Shown: positions 1-9,751 of the stretch, piece after piece
How positions within the stretch are numbered: the first letter of the stretch is position 1
How the letters are laid out: each line of letters starts with the position of its first letter
Program-made: the position numbers and the translations under genes
NCBI RefSeq assembly: GCF_020193655.1
Contig: NZ_JADYVE010000004.1
Coordinates: 310,001-374,000 of the forward strand
Length of the DNA stretch: 64,000 nt
Source: Ensifer sp. IC3342
Lineage (GTDB): Bacteria; Pseudomonadota; Alphaproteobacteria; Rhizobiales; Rhizobiaceae
Reading direction: 5' to 3'
Notes under the pieces: generated by a model
Told to the model about the DNA's origin: nothing
What the model saw: only the letters and a program-made list of their open reading frames with translations
The model's database searches: none

Positions 1-87
1 GCCCGGACCGTGGAGGTTAGAGAGAAGTTCGGCAATGCGCGCCGCATCTTCACAGCCCATGCGGCGGTCGCGATCTTTTGTGCCCAT
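1..87 (-). CDS. Partial CDS, N-terminus of an unidentified protein
   Basis: An open frame begins at an ATG at 87 and runs off the left edge with 29 codons and no stop (MGTKDRDRRMGCEDAARIAE...). A GGAG motif lies about 7 bases upstream of the ATG, so translation from here is plausible. The fragment is too short to assign to a family. It has the same orientation as the pca operon but is separated from pcaB by about 140 bases, so it could be the next gene of that transcript. Confidence 0.4.
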   Translation of the reverse strand, partial: MGTKDRDRRMGCEDAARIAELLSNLHGPG

Positions 88-229
88 TGACGGTCTCCAA
101 TGCTCTGGCGACCGTGTTATGCCAATGCGTCCCGATCCTCTTTGCGCCGCAGCAAGCACGGCGGCGAGCATCGGCGACTGAACGAAATACGCGATGAGTC
201 TGGAATCGCCGCGCGTGCCGGAGTGCGGT

Positions 230-1285
230 TCACGCCCCGCCCAAGCGCCTGATATTGCCCGCCAGTTCCGCCGCAAGCCTTGTGGCGGCGGCGGTCGCGC
301 CGGCCATCTGCGGGAGGATCAACCATTCAAGCGTCCAGGCGGAACCGGAGCGTTCCTGCTCATGGACGAGCGCCTGATGCACACCCGCGAGCAGGGTTGC
401 ATTGAATCGCGCCAAGGTGACAAGCACTTCCGCCGCAACCGGATTCTGCTTGTGCGGCATGGCGGAGGAGCCGCCGCCGCCGTCAAGCACGATCTCCTCG
501 CCGGTTTGCGCCATCAGCGCCACATCCTGGCCGAACTTGCCGAGGCTGCCCGTGATCAGCGATAGCAGATTGGCGAAATCCGCCACCGCCGAACGCTGGC
601 TGTGCCATTGCGGACAATCGACCAGCGCAAGCTCCTCGGCGAGCGTCTCGCGAACGGCCTCCGCCATCTCCCCGAGTTTCTCGAGCGTGCCGGCGGCCCC
701 GCCGAACTGTACGGCGAACAAGTCCCGGTCCATGGCCTCGAGGCGGTCCTGGTGGTCGAGAAGCGGCTCGATCCAGGCACGCAGGCGATCCGAAACCGTG
801 ACCGGAATCGCCGCCTGCATGCGCGTACGCCCCATCAGGGGACGAAATCCCCATTGCCGGTCGCACTCTTCAAGCACGGCCACGACGTCGCGGAGACGGC
901 AGCCAAAGAGTTCGGCGATCGCCTTCAGCCGCAGCATTAGGCTGGTGTCGATGACGTCCTGGCTGGTGGCTCCGAAATGCACGTGGCTTGCCGCGTCGGC
1001 ACCGACTGCGGCGCGCAACTGCCGCACCAGTTCCGGAACAACGACGCCGTCTGCCGCCGTCGCGCGGCGCAGCGCCACGACGTCCGGTGAAAAGGCGCGG
1101 CAGGCTTCGGTGATGCGATCGGCCGCGGATCGAGGAATGATCCCGTGCTCCGCTTCGGCCCGCGCGAGCGCTGCCTCGAAGGCAAGCATGGCGCGGATAT
1201 CGGCCGCGGCGGAAAATTCCGCCGCCACGGCCTCGTCGCCAAGAAGACCGGAAAGATAGGGATGATCAAAAGCCGAGTAGGTCAT
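230..1285 (-). CDS. pcaB: 3-carboxy-cis,cis-muconate cycloisomerase PcaB
   Basis: Cycloisomerizes 3-carboxy-cis,cis-muconate to 4-carboxymuconolactone, the second step of the protocatechuate branch of the beta-ketoadipate pathway, in the cytoplasm. The 351-residue protein belongs to the fumarase/aspartase superfamily: HFGATSQDVIDTS lies near residue 92 and the family signature GGGGSSAMPHKQNP near residue 265. The open frame extends upstream to 1351, but MTYSAFDHPYLSG at 1285 is chosen because it follows a GGAG motif and matches the usual family N-terminus. It is the last gene of the pcaDCHGB operon, 90 bases after pcaG. At about 350 residues it is shorter than the roughly 450-residue pseudomonad enzymes; to my recollection the short form is usual in rhizobia. 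Confidence 0.95.
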   Translation of the reverse strand: MTYSAFDHPYLSGLLGDEAVAAEFSAAADIRAMLAFEAALARAEAEHGIIPRSAADRITEACRAFSPDVVALRRATAADGVVVPELVRQLRAAVGADAASHVHFGATSQDVIDTSLMLRLKAIAELFGCRLRDVVAVLEECDRQWGFRPLMGRTRMQAAIPVTVSDRLRAWIEPLLDHQDRLEAMDRDLFAVQFGGAAGTLEKLGEMAEAVRETLAEELALVDCPQWHSQRSAVADFANLLSLITGSLGKFGQDVALMAQTGEEIVLDGGGGSSAMPHKQNPVAAEVLVTLARFNATLLAGVHQALVHEQERSGSAWTLEWLILPQMAGATAAATRLAAELAGNIRRLGGA

Positions 1286-1375
1286 TCCACATCTCCAGGA
1301 TCCCGCCTTCCCGCGCGAGGCCGGAACGGCGACGTCAAAGGTCAGAAGCAACGCGGGCAGGCCGCCACGCGATGA

Positions 1376-1990
1376 TCATATATCCAGGAAGACCGTTTCC
1401 TTCTCGCCCTGGAGATGAATGTCGAAGGTATAATTAGGCGTCGTGCCCGCGGCGACAAGCGTCTCGGCCCGATGACGATGCTCTATCCGGGCAAGCAGCG
1501 GATCTTCGGCGTTCGCCGCCGCCTCGTCCGGGAAATACATCCGTGTGTGGAGACCGATATTGATGCCGCGCGCAACGATCCAGAAGGTGATGTGGGGCGC
1601 CATCAGGCGACCATCCTTGAACAGCACACGGCCCGGCTTGACGGTCTCGAAGGTGAAGACGCCGTCCTCGGCGCTCGTCGGGCACCTGCCCCATCCGGCA
1701 AAATTCGGGTCAGCCGTGCCACGCATTTCCGCGGGGGAATTGTAGAGGCCGCTTGCGTCGGCCTGCCAGATCTCGACGAGCGCATCCTTGAGCGGCATTC
1801 CCGCCCCGTCGATAACGCGCCCCTTAACGGTAATGCGCTGCCCGAGCGTCTTGTCGTTGACCATCGAGGCGCCGAGATCGGATTTGTAGACGCCCGGAAT
1901 GCCGCAGAAGTTCGGTGTCAGGCCGATATGGACGTAAGGTCCCGCGGTCTGCGAGGCGGTTTCCTTGAGGTAGCCAAGTTTCTGAACCAT
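1376..1990 (-). CDS. pcaG: Protocatechuate 3,4-dioxygenase alpha subunit PcaG
   Basis: Alpha subunit of the non-haem Fe(III) intradiol dioxygenase that opens protocatechuate to 3-carboxy-cis,cis-muconate. The 204-residue product starts MVQKLGYLKETASQTAGPYVHIG and carries the intradiol beta-sandwich core (GRVIDGAGMPLKDALVEIWQAD near residue 57, then GWGRCPT and FKDGRLMAPHITFWI). As in other alpha subunits the iron ligands are not all present; the catalytic iron is held by PcaH. It lies 11 bases downstream of pcaH in the same operon, consistent with equimolar subunits. Confidence 0.96.
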   Translation of the reverse strand: MVQKLGYLKETASQTAGPYVHIGLTPNFCGIPGVYKSDLGASMVNDKTLGQRITVKGRVIDGAGMPLKDALVEIWQADASGLYNSPAEMRGTADPNFAGWGRCPTSAEDGVFTFETVKPGRVLFKDGRLMAPHITFWIVARGINIGLHTRMYFPDEAAANAEDPLLARIEHRHRAETLVAAGTTPNYTFDIHLQGEKETVFLDI

Positions 1991-2001
1991 CGGTCGCCCC
2001 C

Positions 2002-3162
<1,161 letters not shown>

Positions 3163-3170
<8 letters not shown>

Positions 3171-3972
3171 TTTTGTCTCCATGCATGACGAGCTCGAAGA
3201 ATGGCCGGAGGATCGCGGTCAGGATCTCCGGCTGTTCGACGCAGGGGATATGACCGGCTTCGCGGATCACCTCGTAGCGTGCGCCCGGGATCAGCTTGGC
3301 CATCGAGAGCACGAGGTCCGGCGGCGTCGATCCGTCGTCCTCTCCGACGACGCACAGCACGGGAACGGCAATCTTCTTGGCCGCCTCCGTGTAATCGGCG
3401 TCGCGAACTGCAGCACAGGTGCCAACGTAGCCTGCCACCGGCTGCCGGAGCAGCATGTTGCGATAGCCGGTGAACGCGACATTCTCCGGCCGCCGGAAAG
3501 CCGGCGTGAACCAGCGCTCGAGTACGGCGTCAGCGACCGCCTCGATGCCGTGGGCCTCGATCGCGGCGATGCGCGCGTCCCACATCTCCGCCGTGCCGAT
3601 CTTGTGCGCCGTGTCCGAAAGCACGAGCGCGCGCACCAGATCCGGGCGGCGCTGATAGAGCGACTGCGCGATCAGGCCGCCGACGGAGAGCCCGCAGACG
3701 ATCGCCTGGCGAACGGCAAGCAGGTCGAGCAGGGCGGCAAGGTCGGTCGCATGGTCTTCGATCGAATAGGGAACCTGGCCGACATCGGAAAGGCCGTGGC
3801 CCCGTTTGTCGTAGAGCACGATCGCGAACTCGCCGGCAAGCCGGACGACGACATCGCGCCAGATGCGGAAATCCGTGCCGAGCGAATTGATGAAGACAAG
3901 GACAGGCTTTTCCCCCGTCGCACCAATCACCTGATAATGAATCGTGATGTCGTTGATACGGGCGAATTGCAC
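3163..3972 (-). CDS. pcaD: 3-oxoadipate enol-lactonase PcaD
   Basis: Hydrolyses beta-ketoadipate enol-lactone to beta-ketoadipate. The 269-residue alpha/beta hydrolase shows the nucleophile elbow CGLSVGGLIAQS (GxSxG Ser near residue 105) and a C-terminal GHIPCVEQPE that supplies the catalytic His. The start is a GTG at 3972 preceded by GGAGGAG. It is the first gene of pcaDCHGB, divergent from pcaQ, with the PcaQ operator in the 93-base gap between them. Confidence 0.95.
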
Positions 3973-4042
3973 GGCAGATCTCCTCCGTCACCAAATTGGA
4001 TGTTTGATCTGGTTAGGTAAAATGATATTTCATGGCTTTCCA

Positions 4043-4058
4043 ATAACTCATAGGTTAT
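4043..4058. promoter_or_regulatory. PcaQ operator (ATAACT-N4-GGTTAT)
   Basis: A 16-base site with perfect outer arms ATAAC/GTTAT lies between pcaD and pcaQ. It matches the PcaQ box described in Sinorhizobium and Agrobacterium (ATAACC-N4-GGTTAA as I recall it). It lies about 71 bases upstream of the pcaD start and 7 bases upstream of the preferred pcaQ ATG, so one site could serve both activation of pcaDCHGB and control of pcaQ itself. Confidence 0.8.
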
Positions 4059-4065
4059 GGATTTC

Positions 4066-4992
4066 ATGATCGACGCTCGTGTCAAGTTTCGCCATCTACA
4101 GACATTTGTCGAGGTCGCGCGCCAGAAGAGCGTGATGAAAGCGGCCGAACTCTTACATGTCAGCCAGCCGGCCGTTACCAAGACGATCCGCGAACTGGAG
4201 GAGGTGCTGGGCGTCGCCGTGTTCGAGCGCGAGGGACGCGGTATCAGGATTACCCGCTACGGCGAGGTCTTTCTCCGCCATGCGGGTGCTGCGCTGACTG
4301 CGCTCCGGCAAGGGCTCGATTCGGTTTCGCAGGAACGCTCCGGCGATGGTCCGCCCATCCGGATCGGTGCCCTTCCAACGGTTTCGACGCGCATCATGCC
4401 CCGCGCCATGGCGCTCTTTCTCAAGGAGGAAACCGGCGCCCGCATCAAGATCGTTACCGGCGAAAATGCAGTGCTCCTGGAGCAGTTGCGGGTCGGTGAC
4501 CTGGATCTCGTCGTCGGCAGGCTGGCTGCGCCAGACAAGATGACCGGGTTTTCCTTCGAGCACCTCTACTCCGAACAGGTGGTGTTTGCGGTGCGTGCCG
4601 GTCACCCGCTGCTCTCCGGCAGGCAGTCGATCTTCGCCCATCTCGGGGACTATCCCGTTCTGATGCCCACCCGCGCCTCGATCATTCGCCCCTTCGTCGA
4701 ACGCTTCCTGATCGCCAACGGCATCGCCAGCCTGCCGAAACAGATCGAAACCGTCTCCGATTCCTTCGGCCGCGCCTTCGTGCGTTCGAGCGACGCGATC
4801 TGGATCATCTCGACCGGCGTCGTCGCAACGGATATCGACGACGGCCTCCTGGCGACGCTGCCGATCGACACCAGCGAGACCAAGGGGCCGGTCGGCCTCA
4901 CCATGCGCGCCGACGCGATCCCGTCCTTGCCGCTCGCCATTCTGATGCAGACGATCCGCGAGGCGGCTGGAGTGGCGATGCCGAAGGGCTGA
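4066..4992 (+). CDS. pcaQ: LysR-type activator of the pca operon, PcaQ
   Basis: LysR-family regulator, 308 residues. The N-terminal winged helix-turn-helix is clear (FRHLQTFVEVARQKSVMKAAELLHVSQPAVTKTIRELEE, residues 8-46), followed by the periplasmic-binding-protein-like effector domain. In related rhizobia PcaQ activates pcaDCHGB in response to pathway intermediates. The frame also contains an ATG at 4057, but that codon lies inside the operator; ATG 4066 (MIDARVKFRH) is preferred and matches the N-terminus I recall for rhizobial PcaQ. Divergent from pcaD. Confidence 0.93.
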   Translation: MIDARVKFRHLQTFVEVARQKSVMKAAELLHVSQPAVTKTIRELEEVLGVAVFEREGRGIRITRYGEVFLRHAGAALTALRQGLDSVSQERSGDGPPIRIGALPTVSTRIMPRAMALFLKEETGARIKIVTGENAVLLEQLRVGDLDLVVGRLAAPDKMTGFSFEHLYSEQVVFAVRAGHPLLSGRQSIFAHLGDYPVLMPTRASIIRPFVERFLIANGIASLPKQIETVSDSFGRAFVRSSDAIWIISTGVVATDIDDGLLATLPIDTSETKGPVGLTMRADAIPSLPLAILMQTIREAAGVAMPKG

Positions 4993-5015
4993 ACGGCGCG
5001 CGCAGAAACGTGGCG

Positions 5016-5061
5016 GTTCGTTGTCCCAAAACCGATGCACACTTTTGGGCGGCATGCATTA
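5016..5061. repeat. Rhizobial intergenic repeat, copy 1
   Basis: The stretch between pcaQ and the next LysR gene contains TTGTCCCAAAACCGATGCAC followed by ACTTTTGGGCGGCATGCATTA. The reverse complement of this unit recurs with few changes at 15133-15180. CCCAAAA and TTTTGGG are inverted arms that could form a hairpin downstream of both convergent genes. I recognise it as a unit scattered widely in Rhizobiales genomes; its role is unknown. Confidence 0.6.
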
Positions 5062-5067
5062 GGCAGA

Positions 5068-5997
5068 TCAGGATCGTTCGTAGGCGGCGCGCGCCCGGCG
5101 CATATGTTCGACGAAAGCGCGCAGCTTGGGCATGACCTGGGCGCGGCTTGGATAATAGAGGAAGACCCCAGGTGTCTCCGGCGCAAAGCCTTCAAGCACC
5201 AGTTCCATGCGCCCATCCTTGATCATGTTGTCGATCAGAGGTTCGGCGATATAGCAAAGTCCCATGCCTTCGATCGTGGCTGCTACGGCAAGGGCGGCAT
5301 CGTTGACGATCAAGGGACCATGAACCGCGAGATCGAAGGTGCGATTGCCGTCCTCGAACTCCCAACGATAGATCGCCCGCGACGACGGCTGACGAAAGCG
5401 GATGCGGGCGTGCTGGCGGAGGTCTTCAGGCTCCTTCGGGCGTCCATGGCGCGCGAAATAGCCCGGCGCACCTGCGACCACGAAGCGAAACGGCGGGCTG
5501 ACGCGGACCGCGACCATATCCGCCTGCACGGTCTCGCCAAGCCGAAAACCGACATCGAAGCCACCCTCGACAATGTCAGTAAAGCCGTCCTCGGCGAAGA
5601 TTTCGACCTCGACCTTCGGGTTGGCGGCAATGAAGGCCGGGAGCGTCGGCTGGATCAGACTTGAAATCATGCCGCGCGGAGCATTGATGCGCAAAAGTCC
5701 GGACGGCTCTTCGCTCAGGGAACGCGCCGCTTCGATCGCTTCGCGCAAGCCGTCAATTGCCGGCCGCGCGTGCGCCATGAAGCGTTCGCCGGCTTCGGTA
5801 AGACCGACACTCCGGGTGGTGCGATGAAAAAGTGCTACACCGAGGCGCGCCTCCAGCGTCTTGATCGCATGGCTGAGCGCCGAGGGCGAGACGCCCAATT
5901 CGGCAGCCGCGGCGCGAAAGTTCCGCCGCTCGGCAACCCGTAGGAAAGCGGGAATCGCGTCGATGTCGTCGCGGGATATTGTGCCATCTCGTTTCAT
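5068..5997 (-). CDS. LysR-family transcriptional regulator
   Basis: 309-residue LysR-type regulator with an N-terminal HTH (FLRVAERRNFRAAAAELGVSPSALSHAIKTLEARLGVALFHRTTRSVGLTEAG, residues 18-68) and the CrgA/AaeR-like effector domain (GLLRINAPRGM, DGFTDIVEGGFDVGFRLGE). Divergent from the methyltransferase gene at 6086, the usual arrangement for a LysR regulator and its target. The start codon lies inside a palindrome at 5995-6014 that may be its own operator. The inducer cannot be read from the sequence. Confidence 0.85.
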   Translation of the reverse strand: MKRDGTISRDDIDAIPAFLRVAERRNFRAAAAELGVSPSALSHAIKTLEARLGVALFHRTTRSVGLTEAGERFMAHARPAIDGLREAIEAARSLSEEPSGLLRINAPRGMISSLIQPTLPAFIAANPKVEVEIFAEDGFTDIVEGGFDVGFRLGETVQADMVAVRVSPPFRFVVAGAPGYFARHGRPKEPEDLRQHARIRFRQPSSRAIYRWEFEDGNRTFDLAVHGPLIVNDAALAVAATIEGMGLCYIAEPLIDNMIKDGRMELVLEGFAPETPGVFLYYPSRAQVMPKLRAFVEHMRRARAAYERS

Positions 5998-6014
5998 AGT
6001 CTGTGCAGACTATG
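5995..6014. promoter_or_regulatory. Palindrome CATAGTCT-GTGC-AGACTATG, likely LysR operator
   Basis: Perfect 8-base arms around a 4-base centre overlap the start codon of the LysR gene and face the methyltransferase gene 72 bases away. The form (A/T-rich dyad with T-N11-A spacing) fits LysR-type sites. A position over its own start suggests autorepression. Confidence 0.5.
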
Positions 6015-6085
6015 GCGGATTATCGAATGGGTAAAGCCGTGGCAGGCTTTGTAAACGATGACTTCATTCATCCCGAGGAGCCGTA

Positions 6086-6697
6086 ATGCCTGCCGCCGAC
6101 AGCTTGCCATTTTTTCGCGCCTGGCTTGCCGCGCCGCTGCGTGTCGCCGCGGTCGCGCCTTCGGGCGCGGCGCTTGCGGAATTGATAACCAGCGAAATTT
6201 CAGAGAAAACGGGACACATCCTTGAACTCGGTCCGGGAACCGGTGCGTTCACGCGGGCGCTTCTGGCGCGAGGTGTCGCCGAACGTGACCTTACTCTCGT
6301 TGAATTCGACGCGGATTTCGTGCGCATGCTCGGACGTCGCTTCCCTGAAGCGCGAATTTTCCACATGGATGCCTCCCGGCTCCATCGCGCCGATCTCTTT
6401 GCCGGGCAGCTTGTGGGCGCGAGCGTCAGCGGTCTGCCGCTGCTGTCGATGCCGAAACGCAAGGTGATGCGGATTCTCGACGGCGTCTTCCGCTCTTTGC
6501 TGCCGGGTGCTGCGCTCTACCAGTTCACCTACGGCCCGCGTTGCCCCGTTCCGCGCCCGATGCTCGACCGGCTTGGCTTGAAGGCGGTCCGCATCGGTGG
6601 GACCTACGCAAACCTGCCGCCCGCCGCCGTCTACCGGATCTCGCAGCGGAAACCGCGGCGCTTCCGGCTGTCGGCGCCGGCAGCAACCGGCATTTGA
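6086..6697 (+). CDS. SAM-dependent methyltransferase, phospholipid N-methyltransferase-like
   Basis: 203-residue class I methyltransferase. The SAM-binding motif ILELGPGTGAFTRALL is near residues 45-60, with the acidic post-II residue in LTLVEFDADF near residue 73. The opening FFRAWLAAPLRVAAVAPSGAALA resembles the bacterial PmtA/rRNA-dimethylase-like group whose members methylate phosphatidylethanolamine or act on unknown substrates. There is no signal peptide or membrane span. The ATG at 6086 has GAGGAG five bases upstream. Divergent from the LysR gene and convergent with ggt. Lipid methylation is family-level inference. Confidence 0.7.
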   Translation: MPAADSLPFFRAWLAAPLRVAAVAPSGAALAELITSEISEKTGHILELGPGTGAFTRALLARGVAERDLTLVEFDADFVRMLGRRFPEARIFHMDASRLHRADLFAGQLVGASVSGLPLLSMPKRKVMRILDGVFRSLLPGAALYQFTYGPRCPVPRPMLDRLGLKAVRIGGTYANLPPAAVYRISQRKPRRFRLSAPAATGI

Positions 6698-6707
6698 CCC
6701 GACATCT

Positions 6708-8453
6708 CTAGTAACCTCTTGCCGCGCCCGCCCCAATGCGGCTGTCGACGGCGCCGTTGTAGCGGGCGCCACCGCCGGCCCCGATCTCCTCCAGGTTTTC
6801 GCCGCCGACGAGGATGCCGGTTGCCTGTCCCCAGATCTTCCAGCTTTCGTCGATCTCGACGTCGTGACCCATGGCGGCGAGAAGCTTGAGGGTGTCCGGC
6901 GAGAGCGCATAGGGCTCCATGAACACCTTGTCCGGCAGCCATTGATGGTGGAGGCGCGGCGCATCGACCGCCTCCTGAATGTTCATGCCGTGGTCAATCA
7001 CATTTAGGATCGCTTCCAGCGTGATCGTGATGATGCGCGCGCCGCCGGGGCTGCCGATCACCATGAAGGGCTTGCCGTCCTTGGAGACGATCGTCGGGCT
7101 CATCGACGAGAGCGGCGTCTTGCCGGGCGCGATCGCGTTCGCCTCGCCCTGGACGAGACCGTAGAGATTGGGCGCGCCAGGCTTGGCGGTAAAATCATCC
7201 ATCTCGTTGTTGAGCAGGATCCCGGTTCCAGGCGCCACCACGCCCGCGCCGAAGGAGCCGTTCAGCGTATAGGTGACGGCGACGGCATTGCCCTCGTCGT
7301 CGATGATCGAATAGTGGGTCGTCTCCTTGCTCTCTGCGAAGCCCGCCGGCATCAGCGCCTGCGACACGCCCGCCCTGAACGGTTCGATCCTCGCACGGAT
7401 TTCCTTCGCATAGGCCTTGTCGGTAAGTTTGCTGACCGGATTTTCGACGAAGTCCGGATCGCCGAGCGCGGTGTTGCGGTCGACATAGGCATGCCGCATG
7501 GCCTCGATCATCGCATGCACGGTCTCGGCCGAGCCGTAGCCGAGATAGGAGAGCGGATAACCCTCGAGCACGTTGAGGATCTCGCAGATGATGACGCCGC
7601 CCGACGATGGCGGCGGCGAGGACGCGATGTCATAGCCGCGGTAGTTGCATTTGACCGGTTCCAGCTCGCGGACCGCATATTGCTCGAAATCCTTCTTGGC
7701 GAGGATGCCGCCCTTCTCCGCACTCGCCTTGACGATCGCGTCGGCGATCGCACCCTTGTAGAAGGCGTCCGGCCCCTTCTCCGCGATGCTTGATAGCGAG
7801 GCGGCAAGATCGGCCTGGACGAGCTTCTCGCCAACCGCGAAGGGCTTGCCGTCGGGCTTCAGGAAGATTGCCGCCGCCGCAGGATCCTTCGCCAACCTCT
7901 CCGTTTTACCGTCGAATGAGTCGACATCGCCCTGCTCCAGCACGAAGCCCTCCTTGGCGAGCTTGATCGCCGGTGCGATCAGTTCCTTGAGCGGGCGCGT
8001 ACCGTAGTGGCTGCGCGCGTGCTCGAAACCCATCACCGGGCCTGGCACCCCGACGGCGAGATAGCCATTGGTGCTCAAGCCTTTGACGAGATTGCCCTTG
8101 TCGTCGAGATACATGGATTTGGTGGCGGCGAGCGGCGCGCGTTCGCGGAAATCGAGAAAGGTCGTCTTGCCATCCTTGAAGCGGATCGTCATGAACCCGC
8201 CGCCGCCGATATTGCCGGCGGTCGGATAGGTGACTGCGAGCGCGTAGCCGACGGCAACCGCCGCATCGATGGCATTGCCGCCATTCTTCAGAACGTCCAC
8301 GCCGATATCGGAGGCGAGATGCTGGGCTGTAACGACCATGCCGTGCTCGGCCTTGACCGGCTCCGGCGACGCTGCCTGCGCCGTCCATGGCGGTGCCGCG
8401 GCAAGCGCGAATATCAAGGCAAAGGACAGGCTCTTCAAGCTCGGACTGCGCAT
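6708..8453 (-). CDS. ggt: Gamma-glutamyltransferase (glutathione hydrolase)
   Basis: Secreted, self-processing N-terminal nucleophile hydrolase that cleaves gamma-glutamyl bonds of glutathione. The 581-residue proenzyme has a Sec signal peptide (SLKSLSFALIFALAAAPPWTAQA), the GNIGGGGFMTIR motif and the autoprocessing site ETTHYS with the likely nucleophile Thr378, followed by TYTLNGSFGAGV. The C-terminus retains IGSPGGARI. ATG 8453 is chosen over an upstream in-frame TTG because GGGAGG precedes it. No glutathione-linked gene lies beside it. Confidence 0.95.
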   Translation of the reverse strand: MRSPSLKSLSFALIFALAAAPPWTAQAASPEPVKAEHGMVVTAQHLASDIGVDVLKNGGNAIDAAVAVGYALAVTYPTAGNIGGGGFMTIRFKDGKTTFLDFRERAPLAATKSMYLDDKGNLVKGLSTNGYLAVGVPGPVMGFEHARSHYGTRPLKELIAPAIKLAKEGFVLEQGDVDSFDGKTERLAKDPAAAAIFLKPDGKPFAVGEKLVQADLAASLSSIAEKGPDAFYKGAIADAIVKASAEKGGILAKKDFEQYAVRELEPVKCNYRGYDIASSPPPSSGGVIICEILNVLEGYPLSYLGYGSAETVHAMIEAMRHAYVDRNTALGDPDFVENPVSKLTDKAYAKEIRARIEPFRAGVSQALMPAGFAESKETTHYSIIDDEGNAVAVTYTLNGSFGAGVVAPGTGILLNNEMDDFTAKPGAPNLYGLVQGEANAIAPGKTPLSSMSPTIVSKDGKPFMVIGSPGGARIITITLEAILNVIDHGMNIQEAVDAPRLHHQWLPDKVFMEPYALSPDTLKLLAAMGHDVEIDESWKIWGQATGILVGGENLEEIGAGGGARYNGAVDSRIGAGAARGY

Positions 8454-8554
8454 GCTTTCCTCCCGCAACTCAGAATGATTGCCCGCTAGATGACGCCCTC
8501 AACCGGCGACTGTAGCATCAAAATTCACCGGTTGCATTTCCGAAAGCAGCCCCA

Positions 8555-9217
8555 TCAATCGCCGGAATAGCGCTCCTCGCGCCACGGATCGCCGCGCATA
8601 TGATAGCCGTTCCGCTCCCAGAAGCCGGCTCTGTCGGCGGCGCGGAAATCGATCCGCGTCAGCCACTTGGCGCTTTTCCATAGATAGAGGTGCGGCACGA
8701 TGAGGCGCATCGGACCGCCGTGGGCACGGCTGATCGGTGCGCCTTCCCAACGTGTCGCGAGGATCGCGTTCTCCGCGGCGAAGTCGACGAGCGGAAGATT
8801 GGTGGTATAGCCGTCATAGCTGGTCAGCAGGACATATTCTGCCTCGGGCTTCGGCATCACCCGATCAAGGAGGTCGCGCGTCAGCACGCCATGCCAGCGA
8901 TTATCGTAGCGCGACCACGTCGTCACACAATGTATGTCGGAGAGACTGTCGCTCTGCGGCAGCGACTGGAGTGCCTCCCAGTCGAGTGACAACGGCTGCT
9001 CGACGAGGCCGGTCAGGTCAAGCCGCCAGGTCTCCAGTGAAATGTGCGGCTGCTGTCCAAGATCCAGAACCGGCCAGTCGTTCACGAGATGCTGGCCGGG
9101 CGGCAGGCGGTCCGTCTCCGGGCGTGCGACGCGCCCCGTCAGGAACTTGCGACCCGCCGCCCATTGCCGCTTGGTGGACGTCAGTTTCGTCTCCAGTACC
9201 GGTTCGTCACCGCCCAT
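8555..9217 (-). CDS. Molybdopterin-dependent oxidoreductase, sulfite oxidase fold
   Basis: 220-residue protein made almost entirely of the oxidoreductase molybdopterin-binding (SUOX/YedY) domain. IHCVTTWSRYDNRWHGV near residue 95 contains the Cys expected to ligate molybdenum, and GGPMRLIVPHLYLWKSAKWL near residue 168 is the usual cofactor-proximal stretch. It lacks the Tat signal and dimerization domain of periplasmic MsrP/YedY and sulfite dehydrogenases, so it is predicted cytoplasmic with unknown substrate. Lone gene between ggt and a long intergenic stretch. Confidence 0.82.
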   Translation of the reverse strand: MGGDEPVLETKLTSTKRQWAAGRKFLTGRVARPETDRLPPGQHLVNDWPVLDLGQQPHISLETWRLDLTGLVEQPLSLDWEALQSLPQSDSLSDIHCVTTWSRYDNRWHGVLTRDLLDRVMPKPEAEYVLLTSYDGYTTNLPLVDFAAENAILATRWEGAPISRAHGGPMRLIVPHLYLWKSAKWLTRIDFRAADRAGFWERNGYHMRGDPWREERYSGD

Positions 9218-9611
9218 GATGCACCCCGTCGTCGTACTGGACGATTTGAGGCTTGAAAGGCCGCGGCGTCAAGCGAGCGGTTCAGGGGTGAGTCGATGCC
9301 CCATTTGAGCTAGATCGAAAGGGTGAGTAACGATTGACTATCTGTTCCCGCCGTGACAGTCTCTGCTGCAGTGCAGCAATGCTGCGCACCTGTCTCGCAC
9401 GGTCACCCTGCCCGATGGAGGACTGCTTTTCTTGCGGCCGGATCGACACGCTTTCGGAAACTCGCGAACCTCCGCGTCAGCCCCGTGGCCTTTGCTAAGG
9501 TGCGGCCTGGTATCGCAGGTTGCGCCGACCCAAGGGCGACTGACCCAACAATTGCCGTCATTCTGGAGTTGATGCCTTTCTCCTCACTCGTTCGGGTGAG
9601 GTGCCAGCCTA
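9218..9611. other. Intergenic stretch with no gene seen
   Basis: About 390 bases between the oxidoreductase and the repeat element at 9612. The short open frames here have no convincing ribosome site or recognisable protein. It contains the small palindrome TGCTGCAGTGCAGCA near 9363. It probably holds the promoter of the oxidoreductase gene and nothing else I can support. Confidence 0.4.
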
Positions 9612-9714
9612 CTGCATGTTCCCTAAATCGGAGCCGATTCAAGGATAGGAACATGCAGCAATTCAAAGTGCTGCAGCGTCCTTTGCGCGGCTTGTCAGAC
9701 GCGCGGCACTGTAG
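9612..9714 (+). repeat. RIME-like two-palindrome element, copy 1
   Basis: A first palindrome (CTGCATGTTCC at 9612-9622 against GGAACATGCAG at 9648-9658) is followed by AATTCAAAGTGCTGCAGCG and a second palindrome ending GCGCGGCACTGTAG. The same order recurs six more times in the window, on both strands. The form matches the rhizobial intergenic mosaic elements described in Sinorhizobium. It lies just upstream of the glycosyltransferase operon. Confidence 0.75.
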
Positions 9715-9751
9715 TGGTCACGGCGAAATGTCTGTATGAAGGAGAAGCGGT

